Below, piece after piece: positions 16,742 through 25,537 of a stretch of DNA of 64,000 bases. The notes under the pieces were generated by a model. That model saw only the letters and a program-made list of their open reading frames with translations. It ran no database searches and was not told where the DNA came from. The stretch comes from Reyranella massiliensis 521 (GTDB lineage: Bacteria; Pseudomonadota; Alphaproteobacteria; Reyranellales; Reyranellaceae), in assembly GCF_000312425.1 (NCBI RefSeq), contig NZ_HE997181.1, positions 4,883,788 through 4,947,787 on the forward strand, given 5' to 3'. Position 1 is the first letter of the stretch. Every line of letters starts with the position of its first letter. The position numbers and the translations under genes are program-made.

Positions 16742-17350
16742 TCAACCGGCGCCGTTCAATCGGAAGCCGCGCCAACGCGCCGCCCCGACCGCAATTCGTT
16801 GAATGAACGCACCGCCCGCATCATCGCGGGCGACCGCCACGTAGACCGCCTGTTCGCGGCCGAAAATCCCGCCGAGCGACGCAGCGTCGCCCAGTTTCTC
16901 GATCGGCAGGCCCGTTGCCTGCAGCTTGGCAAGCCCGTCGCCGTCGGCCTCGCTGGCGACAATGAGAAGGCCAGCGCGACGCTGCCCCACCATCTGTTCG
17001 ACCTTCACGAAGCCTGCGACGGCACGGCCGGCACGACGTGCCCGGCCGAGATCGTCGAGCGCCCGCTCCAGCAGCAGCCGTTCGACCCGATCGGCCAGAT
17101 CCGGTGCTGCCTTCACCGACGCCCGTGCGGCCTTCGAGAACAAGTTCTTCTCGAGGACCCGTTCGAGTGCCGAACGCTCCGCCCGCACCCACATACCACG
17201 TCCCGGCAGGCGCCGCGCAAGATCAGGCACGGCATCGCCCTCAGGACCGACGACGAAACGGATCATCCGCTCCGGCGCAGCCTCCTCGCCGGTCGCGATG
17301 CAGGTGCGGACCGAGAGATGGGGTTCGGGCATAGTGAGGGCAAGTGCCAA
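16742..17350 (-). CDS. rnpM: RNA-binding protein RnpM/YlxR with L7Ae-like C-terminal domain
   Basis: This 202-residue protein has an N-terminal YlxR/DUF448 domain (RTCIATGEEAAPERMIRFVVGPEG, then RLPGRGMWVRAERSALE). A C-terminal L7Ae/ribosomal-type domain follows (ALDDLGRARRAGRAVAGFVKVEQMVGQRRAGLLIVASEAD). YlxR family proteins bind RNA, and RnpM modulates RNase P in Firmicutes. It sits between nusA and infB, the standard place for this gene. The two-domain form is common in alphaproteobacteria. Confidence 0.88.
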   Translation of the reverse strand: MALALTMPEPHLSVRTCIATGEEAAPERMIRFVVGPEGDAVPDLARRLPGRGMWVRAERSALERVLEKNLFSKAARASVKAAPDLADRVERLLLERALDDLGRARRAGRAVAGFVKVEQMVGQRRAGLLIVASEADGDGLAKLQATGLPIEKLGDAASLGGIFGREQAVYVAVARDDAGGAFIQRIAVGAARWRGFRLNGAG

Positions 17351-17369
17351 GAGTGTCGGTCTCCTACGT

Positions 17370-18908
17370 TCAGGCCTTCGCGGCGTCGGCCTGGCCCGTC
17401 TCGTCGGCCGGGAACCAATGCTCGCGCGCCCTCATGATGATGGTGTTCGCCATATCGGAGTCCATGGCGCTCTCGCCCACGATCTCGCGCAGCTCGTCGG
17501 AGGCGAGGTCGCCCAGGTCGTCGAGCGTCTTCACGCCGGCATCGCCCAGAGCGACCAACATCGGCAAGGTGAGCCCCTCGGCCGACCGTACCTCCTCGGA
17601 AACACCCAGATTCTCGAGGCGCTCTGCCAGTTCGGCGTCGCGCTTCTCGATATATTCGCGGCCGCGGCGCTGCAGCTCGGTGGCGATCTCCTCGTCGAAG
17701 CCCTCGACGCCGGCCAGGTCCTCGACCGCGGCCTCAGACACTTCTTCGACCGACGCATAACCCTCGGCCACCAGCAGATGGGCAATGACGTCGTCGACGT
17801 CGAGCGTTGCCTTGAAGAGTTCGGTGCGCTCGCGCGTTTCCTTTTGGCGGCGCTCGCTCTCCTCGGCCTCGGTCATGATGTCGATCTCCCAGCCGGTCAG
17901 CTGCGAGGCGAGCTTGACGTTCTGGCCGCGGCGGCCGATCGCCAGGCTCAGCTGGTCGTCGGGAACGACGACCTCGGTCTTGTTCTTCTCCTCGTCCATC
18001 AGCACCTTGCTGACCTCGGCCGGCGCCAGCGCGTTGACGATGAAGTTGGCGGTATCGGCCGACCACGGAATGATGTCGACCTTCTCGCCCTGCAGCTCCT
18101 GCACCACGGCCTGGACGCGGCTGCCGCGCATGCCGACGCAGGCGCCGATCGGGTCGATCGAGCTGTCGTGGGAGAGCACGGCGATCTTGGCGCGGCTGCC
18201 GGGATCCCGGGCGACGGCCTTGATCTCGATGATGCCATCGTAGATTTCCGGCACTTCCTGGGTAAACAGCTTGGCCATGAACTGAGGATGGCTGCGCGAC
18301 AGGAAGATCTGCGGGCCGCGCGGCTCCTCGCGCACGTCGAAGATGTAGGCGCGCACGCGATCGTTCACGCGCAGCGACTCGCGCGGGATCGTCTCGTCGC
18401 GGCGGATCACGCCTTCGGCGCGCTGCAGGTCGACGGTGATGTTGCCGTAGTCCACGCGCTTGACCACGCCCGACACGATCTCGCCGACGCGATCCTTGAA
18501 TTCCTCGTACTGGCGCTTGCGCTCGCTCTCGCGCATCCGCTGGGTGATGACCTGCTTGGCGGTCTGCGCGGCGACGCGGCCGAAGTCGATCGGCGGCAGT
18601 TCGTCGGTCAGGAAGTCGCCGACCTGCGCCTCGGGGTTGCGACGCTGGGCTTCCACGAGCGCGACCTGCACGCTCTCGTTCTCGATCGGGTCGGCGACCT
18701 GCATGTAGCGCAGCAGCTTGATCTCGCCGGTCTTGCGGTCGATCTCGGCGCGAATGTCGTGTTCGAGCCCGTACTTGGCACGACCGGCCTTCTGAATGGC
18801 CTGCTCCATCGCTTCGAGCACTTCCTCGCGCTCGATGCCCTTTTCGCGGGCGACCATGTCGGCCACCTGCAGCATTTCAAGGCGCGGGATGTCGGCAGTC
18901 GTTGCCAT
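17370..18908 (-). CDS. nusA: Transcription termination/antitermination factor NusA
   Basis: NusA binds RNA polymerase and nascent RNA and controls pausing and termination. The 512-residue product has the N-terminal RNAP-binding domain, an S1 domain (GEIVSGVVKRVDYGNITVDLQ) and two KH domains (RGSRVQAVVQELQGEKVDII; GRRGQNVKLASQLTGWEIDI). A C-terminal acidic helical-repeat region is truncated compared with E. coli. It follows rimP by 28 bp and precedes rnpM by 19 bp. The upstream rimP leader has a terminator-like hairpin that could mediate NusA autocontrol. Confidence 0.96.
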   Translation of the reverse strand: MATTADIPRLEMLQVADMVAREKGIEREEVLEAMEQAIQKAGRAKYGLEHDIRAEIDRKTGEIKLLRYMQVADPIENESVQVALVEAQRRNPEAQVGDFLTDELPPIDFGRVAAQTAKQVITQRMRESERKRQYEEFKDRVGEIVSGVVKRVDYGNITVDLQRAEGVIRRDETIPRESLRVNDRVRAYIFDVREEPRGPQIFLSRSHPQFMAKLFTQEVPEIYDGIIEIKAVARDPGSRAKIAVLSHDSSIDPIGACVGMRGSRVQAVVQELQGEKVDIIPWSADTANFIVNALAPAEVSKVLMDEEKNKTEVVVPDDQLSLAIGRRGQNVKLASQLTGWEIDIMTEAEESERRQKETRERTELFKATLDVDDVIAHLLVAEGYASVEEVSEAAVEDLAGVEGFDEEIATELQRRGREYIEKRDAELAERLENLGVSEEVRSAEGLTLPMLVALGDAGVKTLDDLGDLASDELREIVGESAMDSDMANTIIMRAREHWFPADETGQADAAKA

Positions 18909-18936
18909 GTCTGTGTCCCTCTTCTACCCAGTCCGT

Positions 18937-19443
18937 TCAGTGAGTCTGCCCGGCCCCTTCGAGGGCCTGGCGGTGTTCTTCGATCAGCCGGTCGGTCAGC
19001 TCGAGCTTGGCCTTCGATATCGCGTCGAGCGGCACCGCGGCTTCCTTGCCATCGTCGAGGCGCAGCCGAACGACGCCGTCGTCCAGTCCCACCAGCGTAC
19101 CCTTGAAGCGTCGACGGCCTTCGACCGGCACCGTTGTCTCGATCCGCGCGAGGTGGCCGGACCAGCGGGCATAGTCCTTGGGGCGGGTGAGTGGCCGGTC
19201 GATGCCGGGCGAGCTCACTTCCAGCGTGTAGGCGTCGGAAATCGGATCCTCGACGTCGAGCACCGCCGACAGGGCGCGCGAGAGCGTGGCACAGTCCTCG
19301 ACGTCCATCGGCCGGCCATCGGCGGGCTCGATCATGATCTGCAGGGTGCCGCCGCGGCTCATGGCGACGCGAACCAGCTCGAAGCCCATGCCGACGATGG
19401 TCGGGGCAACGATGTCTTCGATGCGACGCAGCAGATCGGTCAC
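18937..19443 (-). CDS. rimP: Ribosome maturation factor RimP
   Basis: RimP assists 30S assembly. The 168-residue product has the two-domain RimP pattern: IEDIVAPTIVGMGFELVRV with TLQIMIEP in the N-domain, the SRALSAVLDVEDPISDAYTLEVSSPGIDRPL core, and a C-terminal SH3-like barrel (FKGTLVGLDDGVVRLRLDDGKE). The start is GTG at 19443; no better ATG lies upstream in frame. It is the first gene of the nusA-infB operon. A TTGCCA-17-TATATC promoter and a leader hairpin lie upstream. Confidence 0.93.
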   Translation of the reverse strand: MTDLLRRIEDIVAPTIVGMGFELVRVAMSRGGTLQIMIEPADGRPMDVEDCATLSRALSAVLDVEDPISDAYTLEVSSPGIDRPLTRPKDYARWSGHLARIETTVPVEGRRRFKGTLVGLDDGVVRLRLDDGKEAAVPLDAISKAKLELTDRLIEEHRQALEGAGQTH

Positions 19444-19490
19444 GCGGTTGGGCTTCTCGACAGTTTGGGTCGCTGGAGTTGTGCCAAATG

Positions 19491-19519
19491 AAAAGAGCGG
19501 GTTTTTGGCCCACTCTTTT
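19491..19519 (-). promoter_or_regulatory. Terminator-like hairpin in the rimP leader (attenuator candidate)
   Basis: AAAAGAGCGGG (19491-19501) pairs with CCCACTCTTTT (19509-19519) with one mismatch, giving a stem with T-rich flanks on both strands. It lies downstream of the predicted rimP promoter and 47 bases before the rimP start. It could terminate trmB readthrough or act as an attenuator for the rimP-nusA operon. Confidence 0.5.
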
Positions 19520-19557
19520 TGTTTGGTTCGTCCCGCGAACCCGATGAGGATGGCGCG

Positions 19558-19586
19558 GATATAGTCTCCCCCCTGCCAACTGGCAA
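19558..19586 (-). promoter_or_regulatory. Putative promoter of the rimP-nusA-infB operon
   Basis: On the minus strand TTGCCA (19586-19581) and TATATC (19563-19558) are separated by exactly 17 bases. They lie about 115 bases upstream of the rimP start. This is a sequence-pattern prediction. Confidence 0.5.
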
Positions 19587-19647
19587 GAAAATCCGGCGTT
19601 TCCTATGGGAAAATGGCCACTTCCCTCTATATGTAGTGGCCTGGCGT

Positions 19648-20376
19648 TCAGCGCCGTCGCAGCCGCAAGAACACGGGTTTGTGACCGGCTAGCATTTTTT
19701 GCTCGTAGCGTGTTCCCGGCCAATCCGCCGGCCGGCCGCGCCAGTCCGCCGGCCCTTGGGCCAGCCACTCGAAGGCCGGATGCAGGCAGGCATGTTCGAC
19801 CATCCAGGGCAGGTAGCTGGGATCGTCGGTGGCCAGACGCAGCTCCGCCCCTGGTCGCATCAGCCGGGCCAGCACATCGAGATTGTCACGCTGCACGAAG
19901 CGACGCTTGTGATGGCGCGTCTTGGGCCAGGGGTCGGGAAAGAGGACGAAGGCCCGCGACAGGGATTGCGCCGGCAAGGCCGCCATCACGAAGCGGGCAT
20001 CGTCGGTGAACAGCCGCACGTTGCCGACGCCGGCCCGCTCGATATGCGCCAGGCACTTCGCAACGCCATTGATATAGGGCTCGCAGCCGATCAGCCCCAC
20101 CGTCGGATGATGCTCGGCTTGCCACACCAGATGTTCACCGGCCCCGAAGCCCACTTCGAGCCACACGCCGTCGGCCGGCAAGGTGCCACCAAAGAGGCGT
20201 GCGAGGTCGATCTTCGCCGCGCTCTCGGCAACATCGGCCTCGGGCGTGACGATCGGTTCTGCGGGCAAGTCGAGGGCGAGGCGCGGCAGCAGCGTGTCGA
20301 GCAACGATTGTTGCCCGGCACGCAGCTTCTTGCCCCGGCGACGACCATGCAGCGTGCGTCGGCGGGTTTCTTCCAT
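19648..20376 (-). CDS. trmB: tRNA (guanine-N7-)-methyltransferase TrmB
   Basis: TrmB methylates G46 in the tRNA variable loop using S-adenosylmethionine. The 242-residue product has the SAM-binding EVGFGAGEHL loop and the diagnostic LFPDPWPKTRHHKRRFVQ segment. The C-terminal GTRYEQKML motif is also present. An Arg/Lys-rich N-terminus precedes the fold (MEETRRRTLHGRRRGKKLR). It follows the ThDP-enzyme gene by 19 bp on the same strand and lies upstream of the rimP operon. Confidence 0.95.
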   Translation of the reverse strand: MEETRRRTLHGRRRGKKLRAGQQSLLDTLLPRLALDLPAEPIVTPEADVAESAAKIDLARLFGGTLPADGVWLEVGFGAGEHLVWQAEHHPTVGLIGCEPYINGVAKCLAHIERAGVGNVRLFTDDARFVMAALPAQSLSRAFVLFPDPWPKTRHHKRRFVQRDNLDVLARLMRPGAELRLATDDPSYLPWMVEHACLHPAFEWLAQGPADWRGRPADWPGTRYEQKMLAGHKPVFLRLRRR

Positions 20377-20395
20377 GGGATCTTCCGAGCCGTCC

Positions 20396-21940
20396 TTACA
20401 TGATCACGTCGATCAGGTACGGGCCCTTCTGCGACATGGCGTAGGTGAGCTGCTTGGTGAGCTCGTCGAGGTTGGTCGCCTGACCGCTCGGCACGCCCAT
20501 GCTCTTGGACATCATGGCGAAATCGAGCGTCGGCCGATCGAGGGTCAGCATGTCGATGGCACGCGGGCCGGGGTTGGCGGCGCCGACATCGGCGAGCTGG
20601 CTGTAGAGGATGTTGTAGGAGCGGTTCGAGAAGATCATCACGCAGACGTCGAGATTCTCGCGCGCCATCGTCCACAGCGACTGGATCGTATACATCGAGC
20701 TGCCGTCGCCAATCATGCAGATGACCTTGCGATCGGGGCAGGCGACGGCGGCGCCGACGGCCACGGGCGCGCCGAAGCCGATCGAGCCGCCCATGTTGTT
20801 CAGCCAGTCGTGCGGCGGCGCGCCGGCGCTGAACGGGAAGAAGCCGCGCCCCGTCGTGACCGATTCGTCGACGACGATGGCGCCCTCCGGCATCGTGGCA
20901 CCAAGCGCCTGGCCGAGACCGTCGAGCGTGAACTTGCCGGTCGGCCGGTCCGGACGGCTCGGCTGGGCAATGCCTGCGGGCTTCTCGTTCAATGCGCCGA
21001 GTTCGGCGGCCAGCGCTTCCAGCGAGGCAATGGGATCGCCCTCGACGGGGCAAAGCGTGCTGATCTCGCAATCGTCGGGCGACAGCACCGACGGCTTGCC
21101 GGGATAGGCGAAGAAGGCGAACGGCGCCTTGGCGCCGCACAGCACCATCTGCTTCGTGCCCTTGAGCTGCGCCAGCGCGTTCTCGACCACGAAGTGCAGA
21201 CGCAGGACCGGAATGCGGCCCGCGCCGCGCTCGATGCGTGCCGTGCCGCCCGCACCCTGCACCTTGCAGCCCGTCTTCGCCGCGATCTTGCCGGCGAGTT
21301 CGAGACCGCGGGCGCGCAGTGCCCGGCCGCCAATGAAGAGCATTGCGTTGGGCTGCTTCAGTGCCTTGGCGGCGGCCACGACCGTCTCGCTGGACGGCGC
21401 CGGCGGGGCCGGCGTCGCTGGAGTCTCGGCGACGCCATCGGCTTCGGTCCATGCCGTGTCGGCCGGCAGGATCAGGGTCGCGATCTGGCCCGGCGCCACA
21501 CGCGCGGCCTGGATCGCCGCCGCACCGTCGGCCGCCACGGTCTTGGACGTCGGCGAAGTTTTCACCCAATGGGAAAAGGGCCGCGCGATGCCCTCGATGT
21601 CGGCCGTGAGCGGCGTGTCGTACTTGATGTGATAGAGCGCATGCTCGCCCACGATGTTGACGATGCCGGAGCCCGCCTTCTTGGCGTTGTGCAGGTTGGC
21701 TGCCGCATTGGCGAGGCCGGGACCGAGGTGCAGCAAGGTCGATGCCGGCTTGTCGGTCATGCGGTAATAGCCGTCGGCGGCACCGCTGCAGACACCTTCG
21801 AACAGGCCGAGCACGCAGCGCATGCCCTCGACGCGATCCAGCGCGCCGACGAAGTGCATTTCCGAGGTGCCAGGATTGGCGAAGCAGACCTCGACGCCGC
21901 CCTTCACCAAGGTCCGAACCAGACTCTCCGCTCCGTTCAT
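20396..21940 (-). CDS. Thiamine-diphosphate enzyme, acetolactate synthase-like
   Basis: This protein of about 514 residues is a ThDP-dependent decarboxylase/carboligase. The N-terminal PYR domain begins MNGAESLVRTLVKGGVEVCFANPGTSEMHF and includes the catalytic-glutamate region LGLFEGVCSGAADGY. A central domain is followed by a PP domain with the ThDP/metal motif from GDGSSMYTIQ to NRSYN. It belongs to the group often called acetolactate synthase large subunit without a paired small subunit. Related enzymes decarboxylate benzoylformate, oxalyl-CoA or other 2-oxo acids, so the substrate is open. I use the ATG at 21940, preceded by GGGGGA; the frame extends to 22030. No ilvH or ilvC is nearby, which argues against a role in branched-chain synthesis. 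Confidence 0.8.
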   Translation of the reverse strand: MNGAESLVRTLVKGGVEVCFANPGTSEMHFVGALDRVEGMRCVLGLFEGVCSGAADGYYRMTDKPASTLLHLGPGLANAAANLHNAKKAGSGIVNIVGEHALYHIKYDTPLTADIEGIARPFSHWVKTSPTSKTVAADGAAAIQAARVAPGQIATLILPADTAWTEADGVAETPATPAPPAPSSETVVAAAKALKQPNAMLFIGGRALRARGLELAGKIAAKTGCKVQGAGGTARIERGAGRIPVLRLHFVVENALAQLKGTKQMVLCGAKAPFAFFAYPGKPSVLSPDDCEISTLCPVEGDPIASLEALAAELGALNEKPAGIAQPSRPDRPTGKFTLDGLGQALGATMPEGAIVVDESVTTGRGFFPFSAGAPPHDWLNNMGGSIGFGAPVAVGAAVACPDRKVICMIGDGSSMYTIQSLWTMARENLDVCVMIFSNRSYNILYSQLADVGAANPGPRAIDMLTLDRPTLDFAMMSKSMGVPSGQATNLDELTKQLTYAMSQKGPYLIDVIM

Positions 21941-22030
21941 CACGTCCCCCGAAAGCTCAACCGACTGGAAAATCACAAAGAGGCGGCACCCTAGGCCAGA
22001 GCCGGGCCGAACCCAAGTGCTTGCAATCAC

Positions 22031-22145
22031 TTGCGAAATTTAGGCTTCAGATGTTCTTTCTTTATTCTCAACGATTTATTCAGTAAACTTGAATGATTAC
22101 CTGAGCATTCATTTGAACTCTTAAGAACAAAAGTTTTTTTGACCC
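22031..22145. other. AT-rich divergent intergenic region
   Basis: This 115-bp stretch is markedly more AT-rich than its surroundings. It separates two divergent genes and holds the inverted repeat TGAATG (22090-22095) / CATTCA (22106-22111). No Shine-Dalgarno sequence precedes the plus-strand ATG at 22146; a T-run is found there instead. Confidence 0.5.
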
Positions 22146-22586
22146 ATGAGCCAATCGGTCCTCTCCGAGAGCTCGGCCATCGATGCACCGTTCGTCGTCG
22201 GCCCCGACCTCGTCGAATTCGATCGCCGCGAACTGCCGATCTACCAGACGCTCGAGTCGCGCTGGGCGGAAGCCTGTATCGACGACACGCCCTACGGTGC
22301 CCCGTTCGACCGGCTGTTCGGCGAACGCGATCCCGTCTTCATCGACGGTGTGGCAGGCTCGCCTGCCGGCGCGCCCCTGCCGCCAATCGGCGCGGACACG
22401 CTGGTCACGTTGAGCGATCTTTCCGACACGCTGTTGTTGCCGGCCGCCGACGAGCCAACCGGCACGGCTCACGACATTGCCGCGGTCTACGATTTCGGCG
22501 CCGACAGCCACGCCGTCGTCCATCTGCACGACGGCTGGAGCTGGGAGCAGAGCGCGGCGGAGTGGTCGTACGACCACCACGGCTGA
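22146..22586 (+). CDS. Hypothetical acidic protein
   Basis: This 146-residue protein matches no family I recognise. It is acidic, has no signal peptide or membrane helix, and ends in an aromatic/His-rich tail (HLHDGWSWEQSAAEWSYDHHG, residues 126-146). The middle holds GADTLVTLSDLSDTLLLPAADE, a pattern of short strands. The codon usage and GC fit a real gene, and the next gene converges 17 bp after it. The ATG at 22146 lacks a visible ribosome binding site, and the leader is AT-rich. It is probably expressed alone. Confidence 0.6.
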   Translation: MSQSVLSESSAIDAPFVVGPDLVEFDRRELPIYQTLESRWAEACIDDTPYGAPFDRLFGERDPVFIDGVAGSPAGAPLPPIGADTLVTLSDLSDTLLLPAADEPTGTAHDIAAVYDFGADSHAVVHLHDGWSWEQSAAEWSYDHHG

Positions 22587-22603
22587 GGCTCTGGGGCTGA
22601 AGT

Positions 22604-23800
22604 CTAGGCGGCGTCGCCCAGTTCGAGCTGGACGAGGTTGAGCCAGTAGGCCGCGCCGGTCGTCAGGATCTTGTCGTTGAAGTCGTAGAGCGGCGTGTGC
22701 ACGTGATGGCAGCCGCGCGGCTCCTCGTCGCCGCCGTTGCCGATCATGATGTAGGCGCCGGGCTTCTTTTCCAGCATGAAGGCAAAGTCCTCCGCCCCGG
22801 TGATCGGCGGCGTGTTGGGATCCACCTTGTCGCGCCCCACCGTCAGCGCAGCCGCCTCGACGGCGAGCGTGGTCTGTTCGGCCGAGTTGATGAGCGGCGG
22901 ATAGCGCCGGAAATACTTGTACTCGACGGTGCAGCCGCCGGCCTGCGCGATGCCCTGCGCCACCTCACCCAGACGACGTTCGAGAAGCGCCCGCACGTCC
23001 GGCGAATAGCTGCGGGCCGTGCCGCGGATCAACACGTCGGAGGGAATGACGTTGGGCGAGCCGAACGTGCCGGCAGCGATGTGACCGACACTCAGCACCG
23101 CCGTCTGCGTCGCCGGCACGTTGCGGCCGATGATGCCCTGCACCGCGGTGATGAACTGCGCGGCGACCATCGTCGGGTCGGTGCCGCGATGAGGCAGCGC
23201 GCCATGGCCGCCGGTCCCCTTGAATGTCGTCTCCCAGGTGTCGCTCGCCGCCATCATCGGGCCGGAGCGGATGGCGAAATGGCCGACCGGAAAGCCCGGC
23301 ATGTTGTGCATGCCGTAGACCGTGTCGCAGGGGAACTTCTCGAACAGCCCCTCCTCGATCATCACCCGTGCCCCGCCCTCGCCCTCTTCGGCGGGCTGGA
23401 AGATGAAATGGACCGTGCCGGCGAAATCGGGCGCTGCCGCAAGATGCCTGGCCGCACCCAGCAGCATGGTCGTGTGGCCGTCATGGCCGCAGGCATGCAT
23501 CTTGTTGGGGATCGAGGAGGCGTGATCGAACTCGTTCTTCTCCTGCAGGTGCAGCGCATCCATGTCGGCGCGCAGGCCGATCGTCTTCTGGCCCGGCCGG
23601 TTGCCCTTGAGGGTCCCCACGACGCCGGTCGTGGCCAGGCCGCGATGAACGTCGAGGCCCCAGGATTTGAGTTTCTCGGCGACGATCTCGGCGGTCCGGA
23701 CCTCCTCGAAGGCTGTCTCGGGATGACGATGGATGTCGCGTCGGATGGTGGTCAGCTCGGCGGCATGGGCAGCCAGCATCTCGGCGGTGAAGCGGGTCAT
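22604..23800 (-). CDS. M20-family amidohydrolase (hippurate hydrolase/N-acyl amino acid deacylase type)
   Basis: This 398-residue enzyme belongs to the M20D amidohydrolases, which cleave N-acyl amino acids such as hippurate or N-acetyl-amino acids. Visible motifs are RADMDALHLQE, the metal-binding HACGHDGHTTMLLGAA, the catalytic PAEEGEGGARVMIEEG and a C-terminal GAEDFAFMLEKKPGAY. A lid domain lies between. I chose the ATG at 23800, with AAAGGATC just upstream; the open frame reaches 24418 but overlaps hisA. It converges with the hypothetical gene at 22146 and is divergent from hisA. Substrate unknown. Confidence 0.88.
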   Translation of the reverse strand: MTRFTAEMLAAHAAELTTIRRDIHRHPETAFEEVRTAEIVAEKLKSWGLDVHRGLATTGVVGTLKGNRPGQKTIGLRADMDALHLQEKNEFDHASSIPNKMHACGHDGHTTMLLGAARHLAAAPDFAGTVHFIFQPAEEGEGGARVMIEEGLFEKFPCDTVYGMHNMPGFPVGHFAIRSGPMMAASDTWETTFKGTGGHGALPHRGTDPTMVAAQFITAVQGIIGRNVPATQTAVLSVGHIAAGTFGSPNVIPSDVLIRGTARSYSPDVRALLERRLGEVAQGIAQAGGCTVEYKYFRRYPPLINSAEQTTLAVEAAALTVGRDKVDPNTPPITGAEDFAFMLEKKPGAYIMIGNGGDEEPRGCHHVHTPLYDFNDKILTTGAAYWLNLVQLELGDAA

Positions 23801-23927
23801 GTGCAGGATCCTTTCGCGTGATGAGATTAGCCGGAGTTCGGCCGAAATGAACACCCACCCCTCGGCCGCGCGCCGGATGGGCGCAGGGGTGGCGCCGCCC
23901 TGCCCGCCGCGGTAAACCCCGGCCGCC

Positions 23928-24656
23928 ATGATTCTGTTTCCTGCTATCGACCTCAAGGACGGCAAGTGTGTGCGCCTGCTGCGCGGCGACATGGCACGAG
24001 CCACGGTGTTCAACGACAGCCCGGCGGCCCAGGCCAAGGTCTTCGCCAATGCCGGCTGCGAATGGCTGCATCTGGTCGATCTGAACGGCGCCGTCGAAGG
24101 CCATCCGGTGAACCGCGCCGCGGTCGAGGACATCCTGAAGGAGGTCACGGTGCCGACCCAGCTCGGCGGCGGTATCCGCACCATCGAGAGCATCGCGCAA
24201 TGGATCGAGGCCGGCGTGCAGCGGGTGATCCTGGGCACGATCGCGGTGAAGGAGCCCGGCCTCGTCAAGGCGGCGTGCAAGCAGTGGCCCGGCAAGATCG
24301 CCGTCGGCATCGATGCCCGCGACGGCATCGTGGCGGTCGATGGCTGGACCCGGCAGAGCACGGTGCGCGCCCTCGACCTCGCGCTGCGCTTCGAGGACGC
24401 CGGCGTCGCCACCATCATCTACACCGACATCGACCGCGACGGCGCCATGGGCGGCGTCAATGTCGACGCCACGGTGACGCTGGCCCAGCATCTCACCACG
24501 CCGGTGATCGCCTCGGGCGGCGTCAGCTCGCTGGACGATCTGCGCGAACTCCGGCCCAACGAGGAGTTCGGCATTGTCGGCGCCATCGTCGGCCGCGCGC
24601 TCTATGACGGCCGCGTGACGGTGCCCGACGCCATCCGCGTGCTGAAGGGCGAATAG
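23928..24656 (+). CDS. hisA: Phosphoribosyl-formimino-AICAR ribotide isomerase HisA
   Basis: HisA isomerises ProFAR to PRFAR in histidine synthesis. The 242-residue (beta-alpha)8 barrel has the N-terminal AIDLKDGKCVRLLRGD with the first catalytic Asp. It also has the half-barrel glycine loops GGGIRTIES and the second catalytic Asp in YTDIDRDGAMGG. HisF begins four bases after its stop and HisE follows, so this is a his operon fragment. HisB and HisH, often upstream of hisA, are not in this window; an M20 gene lies there instead. Confidence 0.96.
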   Translation: MILFPAIDLKDGKCVRLLRGDMARATVFNDSPAAQAKVFANAGCEWLHLVDLNGAVEGHPVNRAAVEDILKEVTVPTQLGGGIRTIESIAQWIEAGVQRVILGTIAVKEPGLVKAACKQWPGKIAVGIDARDGIVAVDGWTRQSTVRALDLALRFEDAGVATIIYTDIDRDGAMGGVNVDATVTLAQHLTTPVIASGGVSSLDDLRELRPNEEFGIVGAIVGRALYDGRVTVPDAIRVLKGE

Positions 24657-24660
24657 CGTC

Positions 24661-25434
24661 GTGCTGAAGGTCCGCATCATCCCCTGCCTCGACGTCAAGG
24701 ACGGCCGCGTCGTGAAGGGCGTGCAGTTCGTCGGCTTGCGCGATGCCGGCGATCCGGTCGAACAGGCCCGCATCTACGATGCCGCCGGCGCCGACGAACT
24801 CACCTTCCTCGACATCACGGCCAGCCACGAGAACCGCGACACCATCCTCGACGTCGTCGGTCGCACCGCGGAAGAATGCTTCATGCCCCTGACGGTGGGC
24901 GGCGGCGTGCGCCAGGTCGAGGACATCCGCCGCCTGCTGCTGGCCGGCGCCGACAAGGTCTCGATCAATTCGGCGGCCGTGTCGCGGCCCGAGTTCGTGC
25001 GCGAGGCCGCCAAGAAGTACGGCGACCAGTGCATCGTCGTGGCCATCGACGCCCGCAATGTCGGCCCCGGAAAGTGGGAGGTCTTCACCCATGGCGGCCG
25101 CAAGGGCACCGGCCTCGATGCGGTCGACTGGGCGCGGCGCATGGCCGAGCACGGCGCCGGCGAGATCCTGCTCACGTCGATGGATCGCGACGGCACCAAG
25201 TCCGGCTTCGATCTCGAACTGACGCGCGCCGTCTCGGATGCCGTGCCCGTGCCGGTCGTGGCGTCGGGGGGAGTGGGCACGCTCGATCATCTTGTCGAGG
25301 GCGTCACGCGCGGCGGCGCTTCGGCAGTGCTCGCCGCGTCGATCTTCCACTTCGGCGAGTTCACCATCGCTCAAGCGAAGGAACATCTCGCGCAAGCGGG
25401 CGTTCCAGTACGACAAATCTCGCGCCCGACCTGA
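24661..25434 (+). CDS. hisF: Imidazole glycerol phosphate synthase cyclase subunit HisF
   Basis: HisF uses ammonia from HisH to convert PRFAR to imidazole glycerol phosphate and AICAR. The 257-residue barrel has catalytic Asp residues in IPCLDVKDGRVVKGVQF and LLTSMDRDGTKSGFD, with phosphate-binding loops GGGVRQVED and ASGGVGTLDH. The start is GTG at 24661, four bases after the hisA stop. It is homologous to HisA in fold and lies in the same operon; hisE follows after a 103-bp spacer. Confidence 0.96.
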   Translation: MLKVRIIPCLDVKDGRVVKGVQFVGLRDAGDPVEQARIYDAAGADELTFLDITASHENRDTILDVVGRTAEECFMPLTVGGGVRQVEDIRRLLLAGADKVSINSAAVSRPEFVREAAKKYGDQCIVVAIDARNVGPGKWEVFTHGGRKGTGLDAVDWARRMAEHGAGEILLTSMDRDGTKSGFDLELTRAVSDAVPVPVVASGGVGTLDHLVEGVTRGGASAVLAASIFHFGEFTIAQAKEHLAQAGVPVRQISRPT

Positions 25435-25537
25435 TTTTGGCGTAGAATTGTTGTCTTAGTGTTTCAAGGACGCTCGTCAAAGAGGCGTCTGAAAAATCGA
25501 GCGCCCGTCCCCCACGGGCGGCGGAGTTCTCCCCCGG

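Noticed and set aside
20396..21940. ilvB-type acetolactate synthase for branched-chain amino acids
   Set aside because: No ilvH/ilvC neighbour and the sequence fits the stand-alone group, so I keep a general ThDP-enzyme call.
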